Of a stretch of DNA of 64,000 nucleotides, positions 17,639 through 27,398 are shown one piece after another. The stretch covers positions 96,900 through 160,899 of the forward strand of contig KE159696.1 of assembly GCA_000403415.2 (NCBI GenBank), in the 5' to 3' direction. The notes below the pieces were generated by a model. The model ran no database searches and was not told the origin of the DNA. It worked only from the letters and a program-made list of their open reading frames with translations. Position 1 is the stretch's first letter; every line of letters starts with the position of its first letter. Both the position numbers and the translations under genes were made by a program. Source of the DNA: Firmicutes bacterium M10-2 (GTDB lineage Bacteria > Bacillota_I > Bacilli_A > Erysipelotrichales > Erysipelotrichaceae).

Positions 17639-17848
17639 ATGCACCAAAACTATATTGAGGATTGTTTAAAAGATGGTGGATGCACAGAAGAAGAAATCAA
17701 AGAATGTCTTTGCAATCAAAACCGCATCTTAAAGATGCGTGCAAAACAGCTCGACATCGTTCATAAAGAACAGGAAAAACTTGCGTGCATTGACCAGTTG
17801 TGCCATGAATTAAAGAAGGAGAAAAAAGATGGAAATCATAAAAAATAA
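17639..17848 (+). CDS. Small Cys-rich protein (69 aa) of unknown function
   Basis: A soluble, highly charged 69-aa protein with six cysteines: positions 9, 15, 23 and 25, then 50 and 55 in ACIDQLC. It looks helical and might bind a metal, but no known motif is complete. The open frame begins at 17516, but ATG at 17639 follows TGGAGGA and is the plausible start. It overlaps the DUF3737 gene by 20 nt, so the two are coupled. Confidence 0.6.
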   Translation: MHQNYIEDCLKDGGCTEEEIKECLCNQNRILKMRAKQLDIVHKEQEKLACIDQLCHELKKEKKDGNHKK

Positions 17849-18671
17849 AACATTTGATGCGGAACGTTCACTTTATCATGTGGTTGATGCAAATATCGAA
17901 AACTGCACGTTTGCAGGCCCGGCTGATGGCGAATCCGTATTAAAGGAAGCAAGAAATATCCATGTAGATCAGTGTTCGTTTTCTTTGCGCTATCCCCTAT
18001 GGCATGTCGATCATTTTACGCTTGATCACTCTTCGCTTGATACGTTGACAAGAGCACCGATCTGGTATGCAAAAAACGGGAAAATCCTGAACACGTCGAT
18101 TGAAAGCATCAAAGGCGTTCGTGAATGTGATCATATCGATATTTCGAATTGTAAGATCATATCCAATGAATTTGGCTGGAAAAGCAACAATATCCAATTA
18201 ACCGATTCTGTAATTACTAGTGAATATTTATTTTTGGACAGCACAAACGTTTCTTTAAAAAACGTCAATATGAAAGGAAAATATTCTTTCCAGTACATGG
18301 AAAATTTAACGATCGAAAGCTGTAATCTGGATACCAAAGACGCTTTTTGGCATTCGAAAAACGTAACCGTGAAAAACAGTATCGTAAAAGGAGAATATCT
18401 GGCATGGTTCTCAGACGGTCTTACATTGGACCATTGTACGATTATCGGAACGCAGCCGCTTTGCTATTGCAAAAATCTGACCTTGATCGATTGTAAAATG
18501 ATCGATACCGATCTGGCTTTTGAATATTCGGATGTCAACGCTACGATTTGCTCATCCGTTGATTCCGTAAAAAATCCCCGCTCAGGAAAAATTGTTGCAA
18601 AATCCATCGGTGAAATCATTAAAGAAGGTTCAATCATGGAAGATACGTGCGAAATCATTGTGACAAAATAG
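17829..18671 (+). CDS. DUF3737 family protein, beta-helix-like
   Basis: A 280-aa protein of the DUF3737 family by its regular pattern of short repeats (NCTFAG, DQCSF, DHSSLD, ESCNLD, KNSIVKG, DHCTIIG, DCKMID). These suggest a right-handed parallel beta-helix. There is no signal peptide, so it is cytoplasmic. The biochemical role of the family is not established. It is coupled to the 69-aa gene and divergent from a LysR regulator. Confidence 0.8.
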   Translation: MEIIKNKTFDAERSLYHVVDANIENCTFAGPADGESVLKEARNIHVDQCSFSLRYPLWHVDHFTLDHSSLDTLTRAPIWYAKNGKILNTSIESIKGVRECDHIDISNCKIISNEFGWKSNNIQLTDSVITSEYLFLDSTNVSLKNVNMKGKYSFQYMENLTIESCNLDTKDAFWHSKNVTVKNSIVKGEYLAWFSDGLTLDHCTIIGTQPLCYCKNLTLIDCKMIDTDLAFEYSDVNATICSSVDSVKNPRSGKIVAKSIGEIIKEGSIMEDTCEIIVTK

Positions 18672-18674
18672 AAA

Positions 18675-18706
18675 AAAAGACATCGCAAGCAATCGCGATG
18701 TCTTTT
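18675..18706. terminator. Bidirectional terminator between DUF3737 and LCP genes
   Basis: AAAAGACATCGC (18675-18686) pairs perfectly with GCGATGTCTTTT (18695-18706) around an 8-nt loop. A and T tracts on both sides serve the convergent genes ending at 18671 (+) and 18710 (-). Confidence 0.9.
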
Positions 18707-18709
18707 CGT

Positions 18710-20440
18710 TTATTCTTGTGCTTCGGTCTGATCCTCAATCGTCGGATATTCGTCTTGATTTTCAAGATCTTCGATTTGCGATTCGTCATCTACAAACGAA
18801 TCATAGGATTGCGGTTCCTGATAAGGATCGTAATAAATCGGTTCGGAATAATCATTCGATGAATTTTGATCATATCCATTCGATGGTTCACTTGAAAAAT
18901 CGGAAACCGGCTCTTCAATAGAATCTGCCGATTCTCCCTTTAAAACAGCTTCGATCTTATCGTGAGCTAAGGTAATCGAATACGGATCGACAATGGTCAC
19001 ATAAGCTGTTTGCCCAAGTTCCGGCGAAAGAAGCTGATCTCCTTCTCCGGTCAGCTGATAACTTTCGAATTTCCATTGTGGGTTTTCCTGAATTTGATAC
19101 TTGATCAGCGTTGTAATCTCATCTTTGGATAAGGTCGTATCGAATGCTCCTTGGAATGCATCCAACAAGCTGGAATAATTCACAATGATTTCCGGCGATG
19201 TTGCTTTTGCGAAAATTGCTTTTAATACAGTTTGCTGATTGCGCACTCGCTGATTATCTCCGTCGATATACGCATAACGCTCTCTGGCAAACGCAAGCGC
19301 TCTTTCTCCTTGCAAGTGATTCATTCCTTCATGAACACCTTCCAATGTATGGTTGGCATAAAATGTTTCAACAGCCATTCCTTCCGGAATTTCCACATCA
19401 ATTCCTCCGATCGCATCGACAATTTCCATTACACTTGAAAAATTGGCTCGGAACGTATAATTGATCGTAATTCCCAATAAATTTTCTACGGTTTTCTTGG
19501 TCGTATTGATTCCGTGCAACCCTGTATGGGTGATTTTATCGTTCGATCCTGCAATGCATGCATCTTGTTCATCGCAAACAAATTCCACATAAGAATCTCG
19601 TGGTATTGATGTAAGCAAAACTGTTTTTGTTTCCGGATTTACGGTCACAACCATATTCACATCAGAACGAGAAAGTTCTCCTACATCTCCATATGTATCG
19701 TTTCCTGAAATTAAAATATTAAACGAGTTTTTCGTAATTTCAGGAACAGCAAGCGCATCGTTATCGATTTTCGTATAATATATAACTTCATCAATGCTGC
19801 GAACTTCATTGTTAAAGTTTGCATAAGGCTCGTATTCAAGGACATTGGTGCGATAACTTTCGTTTAGGATAATTGCCTGTACTTCATCGTTATAGAGAGC
19901 TTCTACTTCTTTTTCCACACTGTCAAAGCTAACAATTTCAAAAGGAAGCAGCGATTCAGTATCAACGCCGTACTGTTCTTGAAGATGAGATAGCATTTGG
20001 GTTGTTCCGACTGTATCAATCGAACTTAATCTACCTACTCTCTTTTCATTCAGATCATGGATATTTTCAATTTCACTATCGTTTTTTACCAATAGCGAAA
20101 TTGTATTTTTTACTTCTTTTTGCTGGGTGGTAACAACTTGTAAAGTGTTGTGCGTCTTATAAAGATAGAAATTTCCAACCGAAAATACGATCAGCATAGA
20201 AATATTCACAATGCTCAGCAAGACCTTTGCCCACGTTAAGTGCTGATAATAGTTCCATAAGGCAATGAAGATCAGAGCAATTAAACAAATCGCGATGCAA
20301 ATTGGAATTAAAAGATGGGATGGCAGGACTTGTAAAGCTTGGATTTGATAAATAAACCATATAGCCATTGCTATTATTCCTACAGACAGCAACAATGTCA
20401 TCATTCTGTACATCTTTATTTTTTTATCATCTGACTTCAT
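18710..20440 (-). CDS. LytR-CpsA-Psr (LCP) wall polymer ligase, long form
   Basis: A 576-aa membrane protein that would transfer lipid-linked polysaccharide to peptidoglycan outside the cell. Three N-terminal helices (about 10-31, 42-62, 71-91) precede an accessory domain (100-235). The LCP domain (240-430) shows SRSDVNMVVTVNPETKTVLLTSIPRDSYV-type blocks (here split), then LQGERALAFARERYAY and GDNQRVRNQQ with catalytic Arg residues. The acidic C-terminal tail (about 500-576) is rich in Ser, Asp, Tyr and Gln. Its start forms an ATGA overlap with the tandem GT2 gene, tying it to the exporter operon. A paralog is at 27399. Confidence 0.9.
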   Translation of the reverse strand: MKSDDKKIKMYRMMTLLLSVGIIAMAIWFIYQIQALQVLPSHLLIPICIAICLIALIFIALWNYYQHLTWAKVLLSIVNISMLIVFSVGNFYLYKTHNTLQVVTTQQKEVKNTISLLVKNDSEIENIHDLNEKRVGRLSSIDTVGTTQMLSHLQEQYGVDTESLLPFEIVSFDSVEKEVEALYNDEVQAIILNESYRTNVLEYEPYANFNNEVRSIDEVIYYTKIDNDALAVPEITKNSFNILISGNDTYGDVGELSRSDVNMVVTVNPETKTVLLTSIPRDSYVEFVCDEQDACIAGSNDKITHTGLHGINTTKKTVENLLGITINYTFRANFSSVMEIVDAIGGIDVEIPEGMAVETFYANHTLEGVHEGMNHLQGERALAFARERYAYIDGDNQRVRNQQTVLKAIFAKATSPEIIVNYSSLLDAFQGAFDTTLSKDEITTLIKYQIQENPQWKFESYQLTGEGDQLLSPELGQTAYVTIVDPYSITLAHDKIEAVLKGESADSIEEPVSDFSSEPSNGYDQNSSNDYSEPIYYDPYQEPQSYDSFVDDESQIEDLENQDEYPTIEDQTEAQE

Positions 20441-22815
20441 ATCTTCTCTCCTTCTAAGTTATAATTCAACATTACCTTTGACCATCCTTTAAGAGTATAT
20501 GTTTGACCTTCTTGCGCAAAATTTACATTATAATACGGATCACCTTTTTCAATTTCCTTTTTCCATTTCTTATAAAAAGGCTCCTCTTTTTTTAACTCAT
20601 ATGCAATTTCTGATAAGGATACATTTAGTGCTTCCCACCTTAAAAATGGATTATACACTATTTTATATCCTCTTTTACGTACTTTTAAACATAAATCAGC
20701 ACTTCTATAGATGAAACTATCATAATCCTCAAAGCCGCCAACCTCTAAAAAAAGCGATTTTTCTATTATCATTCCCCAAGAACTTAAAGCACTGTAATTT
20801 GCAGTGATTTGCGCTCTCATCATATATCCCGGAGAATCTAACGGAATGCCTTGATTTGCCAAAAGAATTAAGCCGGTCTGACTTATATAATAATTTGTTT
20901 CTAAAATGGACTGATTCTTTTGAATTAATTTTGAACCGACAATTCCTACATTTTTTTGTTGAAAAATTCCTAAAGATTTTTCAATAAAATTATTTTCTAA
21001 CAAAATCATTCCGCTTTCTAAAAATAGAATATATTCACCATTTACTTTAGATGCACATAAATTAAACAAATTATTTTCTTTGTTTTCATATTTAATTTTC
21101 AATTCTTCAATTTTTGAATCTTTCTCAAAAAGGTATTCTTCCTGATTGGAAATTACCCATATTTCAAGATTCTTATATCCTGCATTTTTTTCGATCGATT
21201 TTATGGTTTGTTGTAATTGTTCAGAATTGGTATCAAAAATAATAACCGATACCAATGGCTCTTTATAAGAAACCTCATATATCGTTTCATAACAGCCAAA
21301 ATAAGGTTTGGGAAGCATTTTTACTTTCGCGTTTATTTTTTTTCTTTTATAGTGATCTTCAATTGCTCGTTTTCCGGCTTCATAGCAATATATTTTACTT
21401 TCCGGATCCAATGCTGTTGAAGAAGAATGCATTCTCCAATGGTAAAGAATTTTTGGCAAATGATAAATATTTTTTGTGATTTCAAAAATTCGGAACATTA
21501 AATCATAGTCTTGCGCTCCATCATATTCTTTTTTCAATCCTTGAGTTTTATCTAATATTTCTTTTCTGACCACAAAAAAATGAGTAATATAATTATGAGA
21601 ACAAAACAAATTGTAATTAAAGTCAGGCTTAAAATGCGGATCACAAAATGTTTTCGTCGCATCATCATATTTATCTTCATCTGTATAAATTACATCGTAA
21701 AAATTACCTTGAAGCACTTTCACAATTTCAAATAAAGCATTTTTCTCCAAAAAGTCATCATGATCATAAAAGCCAATATAATCTCCGGTACTTAATCGGA
21801 TCGCTTCATTTGTGTTTTCGGCTATACCATAATTGTTTTTTAGCCTTTTATAATGAATACGGGAATCGCATTTATATTCCTTTTTTATATATTTTTCCGA
21901 TATATCATTTTCACTTCCATCGGCTATACATAATTCCCAATTCGTATAGCTTTGTTCTTGTACAGTAGAAATCATCTTTTTTAAATATTTTATCGGCGTA
22001 TTGTATAATGATACTACTATACTGATTTTTGGATTATAAACAAATCGAGATTTTTTTTGTTGTTCTAATTCAATAGACGAAATCCTATTGAATCGAAACC
22101 AGAAATCATATAAATCCAAAGAAGGATTTTCAACCTTTTTGTTCTTTGAATCAATACAAAAAGGAATTATTTCTTTTTTTCCATCATAAGTTAATTCTAA
22201 ATCGAATTGGTTTTCATCAGAACAAACAAATAACTTAAAACCTAATGTTTCTGTATTTTCTGGTAAATGATGTAGATCACAAATATCTAATCTAGAATAT
22301 CGATCCATTTTATAATCAATTCTTTGTTTTTGTTTATTTAAAACTTGAATCGTAGGAAAATGGTTTAATCCACTATAAGCAAATCCTTCAATATAATAAT
22401 GAAAATTGCTTTGAATACATTGATCAATCCCCCAAGTAAAAGATTTTTTCTTCACTAACTGACTAATCTCTTTATCATTTAAATTTAAAATGATTTGTTG
22501 TTCAATTAAATTAGAAGCTATTAATTTAAAATTTTCAATTACTGATTCTTTTGTATAATAAATATATAATTCAAAACCTTCTTCTGATTGAGGGGGTCTT
22601 TGGAAAGCTTGAATGACATCTTCTCTTTTCTTCCACTTCATTTGAGGAATATAATTTACCCCATTTATTTCTACCGAATATTTACTATTCTTTTTTGTGT
22701 TTGAAAAACTCCATCCGCGAATATAAATTACCTTCTCTATTTCGCTTAAATGAAATGTAATTTCATCTATGTGAGCAGTTACTAAAGAATCATTTATTCT
22801 TTTTCTTATTTTCAT
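20437..22815 (-). CDS. Large tandem GT2 glycosyltransferase, second GT domain degenerate
   Basis: A 792-aa protein. Two N-terminal beta-type modules (about 25-90 and 140-205) carry a GW/GF...RxD[VI]...GF pattern. The first GT2 domain (about 255-500) has ISIVVSLYNTP, YDHDDFLEKNAL, GAQDYDLMFRI and YHWRMHSSSTA, so it looks active. The second (about 525-730) keeps the fold but has ESGM where the paralog has NDTE, and RSADLC where the paralog has NDIDFC. It is probably inactive. ATG at 22815 is chosen over a TTG at 22833; GAGGA lies 11-12 nt upstream. It follows the paralog at 22852. Confidence 0.8.
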   Translation of the reverse strand: MKIRKRINDSLVTAHIDEITFHLSEIEKVIYIRGWSFSNTKKNSKYSVEINGVNYIPQMKWKKREDVIQAFQRPPQSEEGFELYIYYTKESVIENFKLIASNLIEQQIILNLNDKEISQLVKKKSFTWGIDQCIQSNFHYYIEGFAYSGLNHFPTIQVLNKQKQRIDYKMDRYSRLDICDLHHLPENTETLGFKLFVCSDENQFDLELTYDGKKEIIPFCIDSKNKKVENPSLDLYDFWFRFNRISSIELEQQKKSRFVYNPKISIVVSLYNTPIKYLKKMISTVQEQSYTNWELCIADGSENDISEKYIKKEYKCDSRIHYKRLKNNYGIAENTNEAIRLSTGDYIGFYDHDDFLEKNALFEIVKVLQGNFYDVIYTDEDKYDDATKTFCDPHFKPDFNYNLFCSHNYITHFFVVRKEILDKTQGLKKEYDGAQDYDLMFRIFEITKNIYHLPKILYHWRMHSSSTALDPESKIYCYEAGKRAIEDHYKRKKINAKVKMLPKPYFGCYETIYEVSYKEPLVSVIIFDTNSEQLQQTIKSIEKNAGYKNLEIWVISNQEEYLFEKDSKIEELKIKYENKENNLFNLCASKVNGEYILFLESGMILLENNFIEKSLGIFQQKNVGIVGSKLIQKNQSILETNYYISQTGLILLANQGIPLDSPGYMMRAQITANYSALSSWGMIIEKSLFLEVGGFEDYDSFIYRSADLCLKVRKRGYKIVYNPFLRWEALNVSLSEIAYELKKEEPFYKKWKKEIEKGDPYYNVNFAQEGQTYTLKGWSKVMLNYNLEGEKI

Positions 22816-22851
22816 ACTTAAATTATTCCTCAAATATCCCGAAGCAATAAA

Positions 22852-25389
22852 TTAATTATTTGCTTTTTGTTTTTTCTTTTCCATCTTTTTTGATTGTTCT
22901 ACCTTCATTTCTTCTGGCATTTTAATTGTATAGCTATCCATTAAAAGTGATAAATTCGGATTATAATATGGATCGCCTTTATCAAAGATTTGATCCCATC
23001 GGTTCGTTAATGTTTCGATTTCACGATTAAAACGTGCAACTTTCTCTGGTGTATCTTCCATACCTCTGGATTTTGACTCATAATGATAAAATTCTGCCTG
23101 TGGATCATAAACAATTAAATAACCTGCTTCTCTGATTTTTAAGCAAAAATCAATATCATTAAAAGCAACTTTTAACCCTTCAAATAATCCGCCAACTTCT
23201 TCAAATACGGTTTTCTTTACCATAAGACAAGCTGCTGTGACAGCACTTACATCTTGTTTCGCAAATATGCGATTAAAATATCCTCCTTGCTCTTTTGGAA
23301 TATTCAAGAATGCATGCCCCGCCGTTCCACCAAGCCCAATGATAACTCCAGCATGCTGAATGGTATCGTCTTCATAATACAATCTTGCTCCAACAGCGCC
23401 AACATCTTTACGTTGACATATCCCTAGCATATCCTCAATGCTTCTGGGTTCGATCATTTCCGTATCATTGTTTAATAATAAAATATAATCCCCTTGTGCG
23501 AATGTTTCCCCATAATTATTGATTGCCGAATAATTAAACTCTTCTTTCCAAATCACGACTTTTACATTTTTATATTTTTTTTGAACTTCTTCATAATATT
23601 TGAAAGTTTCCGGTTCGACACTATTATTTTCAACAACAATAAATTCAAAATTACGATATGTCGATTTTTCTTGAATGGATTCAATTGCTCTTGAAAGATC
23701 TTCGATATGGTCCTTATTAGGAATAATAATCGAAACGAAAGGATCGTCTGCTATTTTGTAAAATACATCATACATTCCCAAGTTTTTACTCATTTTAACT
23801 TGCGCATGAACTTGTTGACGTTTTAAATGATCTTCAATTGCGCGTTGACCCGCTTCAAATGCATAAAGTTTACTTTCGGGATTTGCTGCTGTTGAAGAAG
23901 AATGCATTCTCCAATGGTACAAAATCATAGGGATATGAGCAATTTGATCATTTTCCAATTTTTCAATGGCTCTTAAAGTAAAATCATAGTCTTGAGCGCC
24001 ATCATACTTTTTATTAAAAGCCCCTACTTTTTCTATCAGAGATTTTTTCACAATGAGAAAATGACAAATATAATTGACCGATCTTAAGAGATCAATACTA
24101 AAATCCGGTTTAAAATGAGGTTCAGTAAATTTTTTAGTATCTGTATCAAATTTATCTTCATCAGAGTAAACCATCTCTATTTTTCGATCTTGCAGTTTTT
24201 TTACCACTTCATACAAAGCATTTGGCGTTAATAGATCATCATGATCAAAAAAGCCGACAAATTCACCAGATGTCATCTCATATGCTGCATTCATGTTATC
24301 TGCAATACCATAATTCTTATCCAATTTTTTAAATTTTATACGATTTTCTTGAATATTTTTTTCTATATATTTCTTAACATCTTCATTCGTGCTGCCATCA
24401 GCAATACAAAGTTCCCAGTTGGAATACGTTTGGGCTAAAACAGACTTGATCATTTCTTCCAAATATTTTTTTGGAGTATTGTAAGTGGCGACAATCAAAC
24501 TGATTTTAGGTTCATACTTGAATTTTTCTGATTTTTGATTCTCTAATTCTTTTTCATCCGGACTCATGAATTTAAACCATTCATCATAAGTAAGTTTTAT
24601 TTCATCCATAGGCCCCAACTTTACCCGATGAATAAATCGTCGAACTCCATTCTTTCGTAAATAGCGAATTGCATTTTTCATTCGTTCCGGATTTACTGAT
24701 TTTATATAAGATTTCGTTAATTGGGAAAAAGAAAGAGTAATTTCGGCAGGAACTTCCAATTCTTCTTGACCAAGCTTAAATCTTAAATAGTAAGGATTTT
24801 TTTCTTTTGCTGAAAATTCCGCTCTAAAACCGATTTTTTCATTTTGATTATCTGCTTTATAAACTTTCATCACATCTTTGCGGACAATCCGGTCCACTTT
24901 TGCCTCTATATGCTTTTTTTGATAATCCAGCACTTCAATTTCAATTGGGGCATCGCTTCCTTCCGCAAATACGTATCCGGTCACGAAACACATATTATCA
25001 TTCGTCTTAAATTCATCAATGGAATAATAAAAAATAGAATTATTTTCTCTTTTCTTTATTTGCGATTTATTCAATCGTAAAATTTCCTGAATTTCATTTT
25101 CGCACTTTGCTTTTAATACAAAATCGGTCAATGAGTTTTTTTGATCAAGTTTTACTTTAATATAAAAACCGAATTGATTTTGTTTTGTATTCAGCTGAAA
25201 CTGTACATCTACATCCGGACGATCGACTTTCAAGATATCATAGTGCTTAACTTCTTCATTGCATTCAACGACATATTCTACATTTTTTCCGTTTTTAAAG
25301 TAACACCATCCCGAAACATGAATACAATTTTCAATCGAATTGCTATGATATTCAAAAGTATCAATATATGAATTAAATAATTTCTTCAT
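22852..25389 (-). CDS. Large bifunctional tandem GT2 glycosyltransferase
   Basis: An 845-aa protein with two N-terminal recognition-like modules (about 20-80 and 130-195) and two complete GT2 domains. The first (about 295-530) has ISLIVATYNTPKKYLE, FFDHDDLLTPNAL, GAQDYDFTLRA and YHWRMHSSSTA. The second (about 555-810) has VSIIIPNKDHIEDL, LLNNDTEMI, AGVIIGLGG and NDIDFCLKIREAGY. Such enzymes build the rhamnan-type backbone in ABC-exported wall polysaccharides. The tail is strongly basic (KMEKKKQK), suggesting membrane association. It lies 13 nt after wzm. Confidence 0.85.
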   Translation of the reverse strand: MKKLFNSYIDTFEYHSNSIENCIHVSGWCYFKNGKNVEYVVECNEEVKHYDILKVDRPDVDVQFQLNTKQNQFGFYIKVKLDQKNSLTDFVLKAKCENEIQEILRLNKSQIKKRENNSIFYYSIDEFKTNDNMCFVTGYVFAEGSDAPIEIEVLDYQKKHIEAKVDRIVRKDVMKVYKADNQNEKIGFRAEFSAKEKNPYYLRFKLGQEELEVPAEITLSFSQLTKSYIKSVNPERMKNAIRYLRKNGVRRFIHRVKLGPMDEIKLTYDEWFKFMSPDEKELENQKSEKFKYEPKISLIVATYNTPKKYLEEMIKSVLAQTYSNWELCIADGSTNEDVKKYIEKNIQENRIKFKKLDKNYGIADNMNAAYEMTSGEFVGFFDHDDLLTPNALYEVVKKLQDRKIEMVYSDEDKFDTDTKKFTEPHFKPDFSIDLLRSVNYICHFLIVKKSLIEKVGAFNKKYDGAQDYDFTLRAIEKLENDQIAHIPMILYHWRMHSSSTAANPESKLYAFEAGQRAIEDHLKRQQVHAQVKMSKNLGMYDVFYKIADDPFVSIIIPNKDHIEDLSRAIESIQEKSTYRNFEFIVVENNSVEPETFKYYEEVQKKYKNVKVVIWKEEFNYSAINNYGETFAQGDYILLLNNDTEMIEPRSIEDMLGICQRKDVGAVGARLYYEDDTIQHAGVIIGLGGTAGHAFLNIPKEQGGYFNRIFAKQDVSAVTAACLMVKKTVFEEVGGLFEGLKVAFNDIDFCLKIREAGYLIVYDPQAEFYHYESKSRGMEDTPEKVARFNREIETLTNRWDQIFDKGDPYYNPNLSLLMDSYTIKMPEEMKVEQSKKMEKKKQKANN

Positions 25390-25401
25390 TGAATCTCCTT
25401 A

Positions 25402-26190
25402 CTACAATTGCTCTGCAAATCCTTTTTCCAGTTTCTTAAAAATTGAGTATCCAATAATTAAAAGAATCAAAGAAAGTAAAAAAACGATTCCTAAACCTGT
25501 CCAATTAATCCATTCATGATACATAAATACACTTCGATATGCATCAATAATAATTGTCATTGGATTGTATTTAATTAATGTATATAAAATTCCGGAAGAC
25601 CCGAATTGGCTTAATTGATAAATAATCGGTGTTCCATACATCAACATATTTAAAATAAATGTCACAATATTTTCAACATCTTGAACATATACATTAATCG
25701 CACTTAAAATGAAGACAATCCCCAGTGCTAAAGTCGCTTCTACAATCGCAATAACAGGTACAAGAACAATGTGATAAGAAATTCCTGTTCCTGATCCTAT
25801 CAAAAATACTAAAATAATTACACAAGAAATAAAGAAATTTACCAATCCACTAGCCACCATAGAAATAGGAAGAATTTCTCTTGGAAAGTATACCTTCTTT
25901 ATGATTCCTTCATTGGCTTTAATGCAGGTTGTTCCTTGAGCAACTACTGTCATAAAAAACGTCCAAGGAATAAGTCCTGTAATCAAATAAATCAAATAAT
26001 TTTGACCATCCATTGCACCTCGTCCCATTAAATACGGAAATACGATCCAATATACTACTACTTGAAGCAATGGATTGATAAAAGACCAAAGAATTCCCAG
26101 AAAAGATCCTTTATATCTTCCTCTGATATCTTTTTTTATGTTTGTTTTCAACAGTTCACGATAAGCATATAATTGTTTAAATAAAGTCAA
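25402..26190 (-). CDS. Polysaccharide ABC exporter permease (Wzm/RgpC/TagG-like)
   Basis: A 262-aa ABC-2 type permease with six hydrophobic helices. The N-terminal amphipathic part KDIRGRYKGSFLGILWSFINPLLQ is diagnostic for wall polysaccharide exporters, as is NEGIIKKVYFPREILPIS. It pairs with the ATPase gene 11 nt upstream to export lipid-linked polymer from the cytoplasm. Normal family length. Confidence 0.92.
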   Translation of the reverse strand: MTLFKQLYAYRELLKTNIKKDIRGRYKGSFLGILWSFINPLLQVVVYWIVFPYLMGRGAMDGQNYLIYLITGLIPWTFFMTVVAQGTTCIKANEGIIKKVYFPREILPISMVASGLVNFFISCVIILVFLIGSGTGISYHIVLVPVIAIVEATLALGIVFILSAINVYVQDVENIVTFILNMLMYGTPIIYQLSQFGSSGILYTLIKYNPMTIIIDAYRSVFMYHEWINWTGLGIVFLLSLILLIIGYSIFKKLEKGFAEQL

Positions 26191-26201
26191 AATGATCCTC
26201 C

Positions 26202-27332
26202 CTACTCAATGGTAAATTCAATTTCTTTCTCTTCAATTGTATGATCTTTTTGATCTTGTAAACGAACCAAAAGATGATGAACTCCATCTTTCATATCTGA
26301 AAACGGAATTTTAAATTCCCAACCAATTTCATCTTTATTCAAAAATCCAGCATATTCTTCTGCATAAGCATTATATACATCTGGTCGAGGAATGAATCTT
26401 ACATTTTTGATATGATGGGCATCCATGAAGATTTCTAATTTATTTGATATTCCGTTTGTAATGCTCCAGCCATGAAAAGAAATTTCGTCATTGGTGCGGT
26501 AAATTTTCGCAAAATTTTTCGGTGCATCAATAAAGACGATGCCTTTTATTTTATGTTTTCCTTCTTTGATTTTTGTTATGATTTCATCGTGATGATCCTT
26601 TTCTACTTGGTTCAAATACTCATCGATCACATATGTCGGATCACCATCTAAACGAAATTCACCCTTATAGATCCAAATGGCCCGATCACAAAGTTTTTTC
26701 ACAACATCCAAACTATGAGTTACGATCACGATCGTTTTATCGCTGTTTTTCAATTCTTCCAGTTTCGCAAAACACTTATCTTGAAAATGCTGATCTCCAA
26801 CTGCTAAGATCTCATCAATCAGCAAAATATCCGCATCCACATTGATCGCAACAGAAAAAGCCAATCGCATATACATACCCGAAGAATAGGTTCGAATTGG
26901 ATTATCAATATTCTCTCCTAATTCGGAAAACTCAATAATCTCATCGATTCGTTTATCGATTTCCTGATGCGTTAATCCAAAGATCGATGCATTAAAGTAA
27001 ATATTTTCCCTTCCGGTAAAATCCGGATGGAATCCGGCACCTAATTCAAGAAGCGAAGTAAGCTTTCCATTCGTTTCAATTGTTCCTTCATTGGGATAAA
27101 TGATCTTGGTCATCAATTTCAAAAGAGTAGATTTACCACTTCCGTTTGTGCCGATCAAAGCAACGGTTTCCCCTTTTTTTATATTCAAACTAATATCTTT
27201 CAAAACTTGTTTAATTTCATAGTTATTGTTTTTCCAAAAAATGAGCCGTTCTTTTAATGTGTTTGCCTTGTCATACTCCACCTTAAAATGCTTTGACATA
27301 TTCCGCACTTCTATCGCGTTCTCTTTATTCAT
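26202..27332 (-). CDS. Polysaccharide ABC exporter ATPase with C-terminal binding domain (Wzt/RgpD/TagH-like)
   Basis: A 376-aa protein. The ATPase domain (1-245) has Walker A GTNGSGKST (61-69), signature YSSGMYMRLAF (149-159) and Walker B ILLIDEILAVGD (169-180). Residues about 262-376 form an extra beta-type domain with GW (288-289), RPDV (316-319) and GW (337-338), as in Wzt proteins that recognise the polymer end. The same pattern occurs in the two tandem GT2 proteins downstream. It is the first gene of the exporter operon, after a terminator. Confidence 0.93.
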   Translation of the reverse strand: MNKENAIEVRNMSKHFKVEYDKANTLKERLIFWKNNNYEIKQVLKDISLNIKKGETVALIGTNGSGKSTLLKLMTKIIYPNEGTIETNGKLTSLLELGAGFHPDFTGRENIYFNASIFGLTHQEIDKRIDEIIEFSELGENIDNPIRTYSSGMYMRLAFSVAINVDADILLIDEILAVGDQHFQDKCFAKLEELKNSDKTIVIVTHSLDVVKKLCDRAIWIYKGEFRLDGDPTYVIDEYLNQVEKDHHDEIITKIKEGKHKIKGIVFIDAPKNFAKIYRTNDEISFHGWSITNGISNKLEIFMDAHHIKNVRFIPRPDVYNAYAEEYAGFLNKDEIGWEFKIPFSDMKDGVHHLLVRLQDQKDHTIEEKEIEFTIE

Positions 27333-27366
27333 AATTTACCTTTAGTACCTTTCAATCTTCTATTAT

Positions 27367-27396
27367 ATAAAAAAGAGTGCCTTTTGGACACTCTTA
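27367..27396 (-). terminator. Terminator of the upstream LCP gene
   Basis: AAGAGTG...CACTCTT (27373-27395), with an inner GGA/CC extension, is followed on the minus strand by TTTTTTATATAA. It ends the LCP transcript from 27399 before the wzt start. Confidence 0.75.
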
Positions 27397-27398
27397 TC

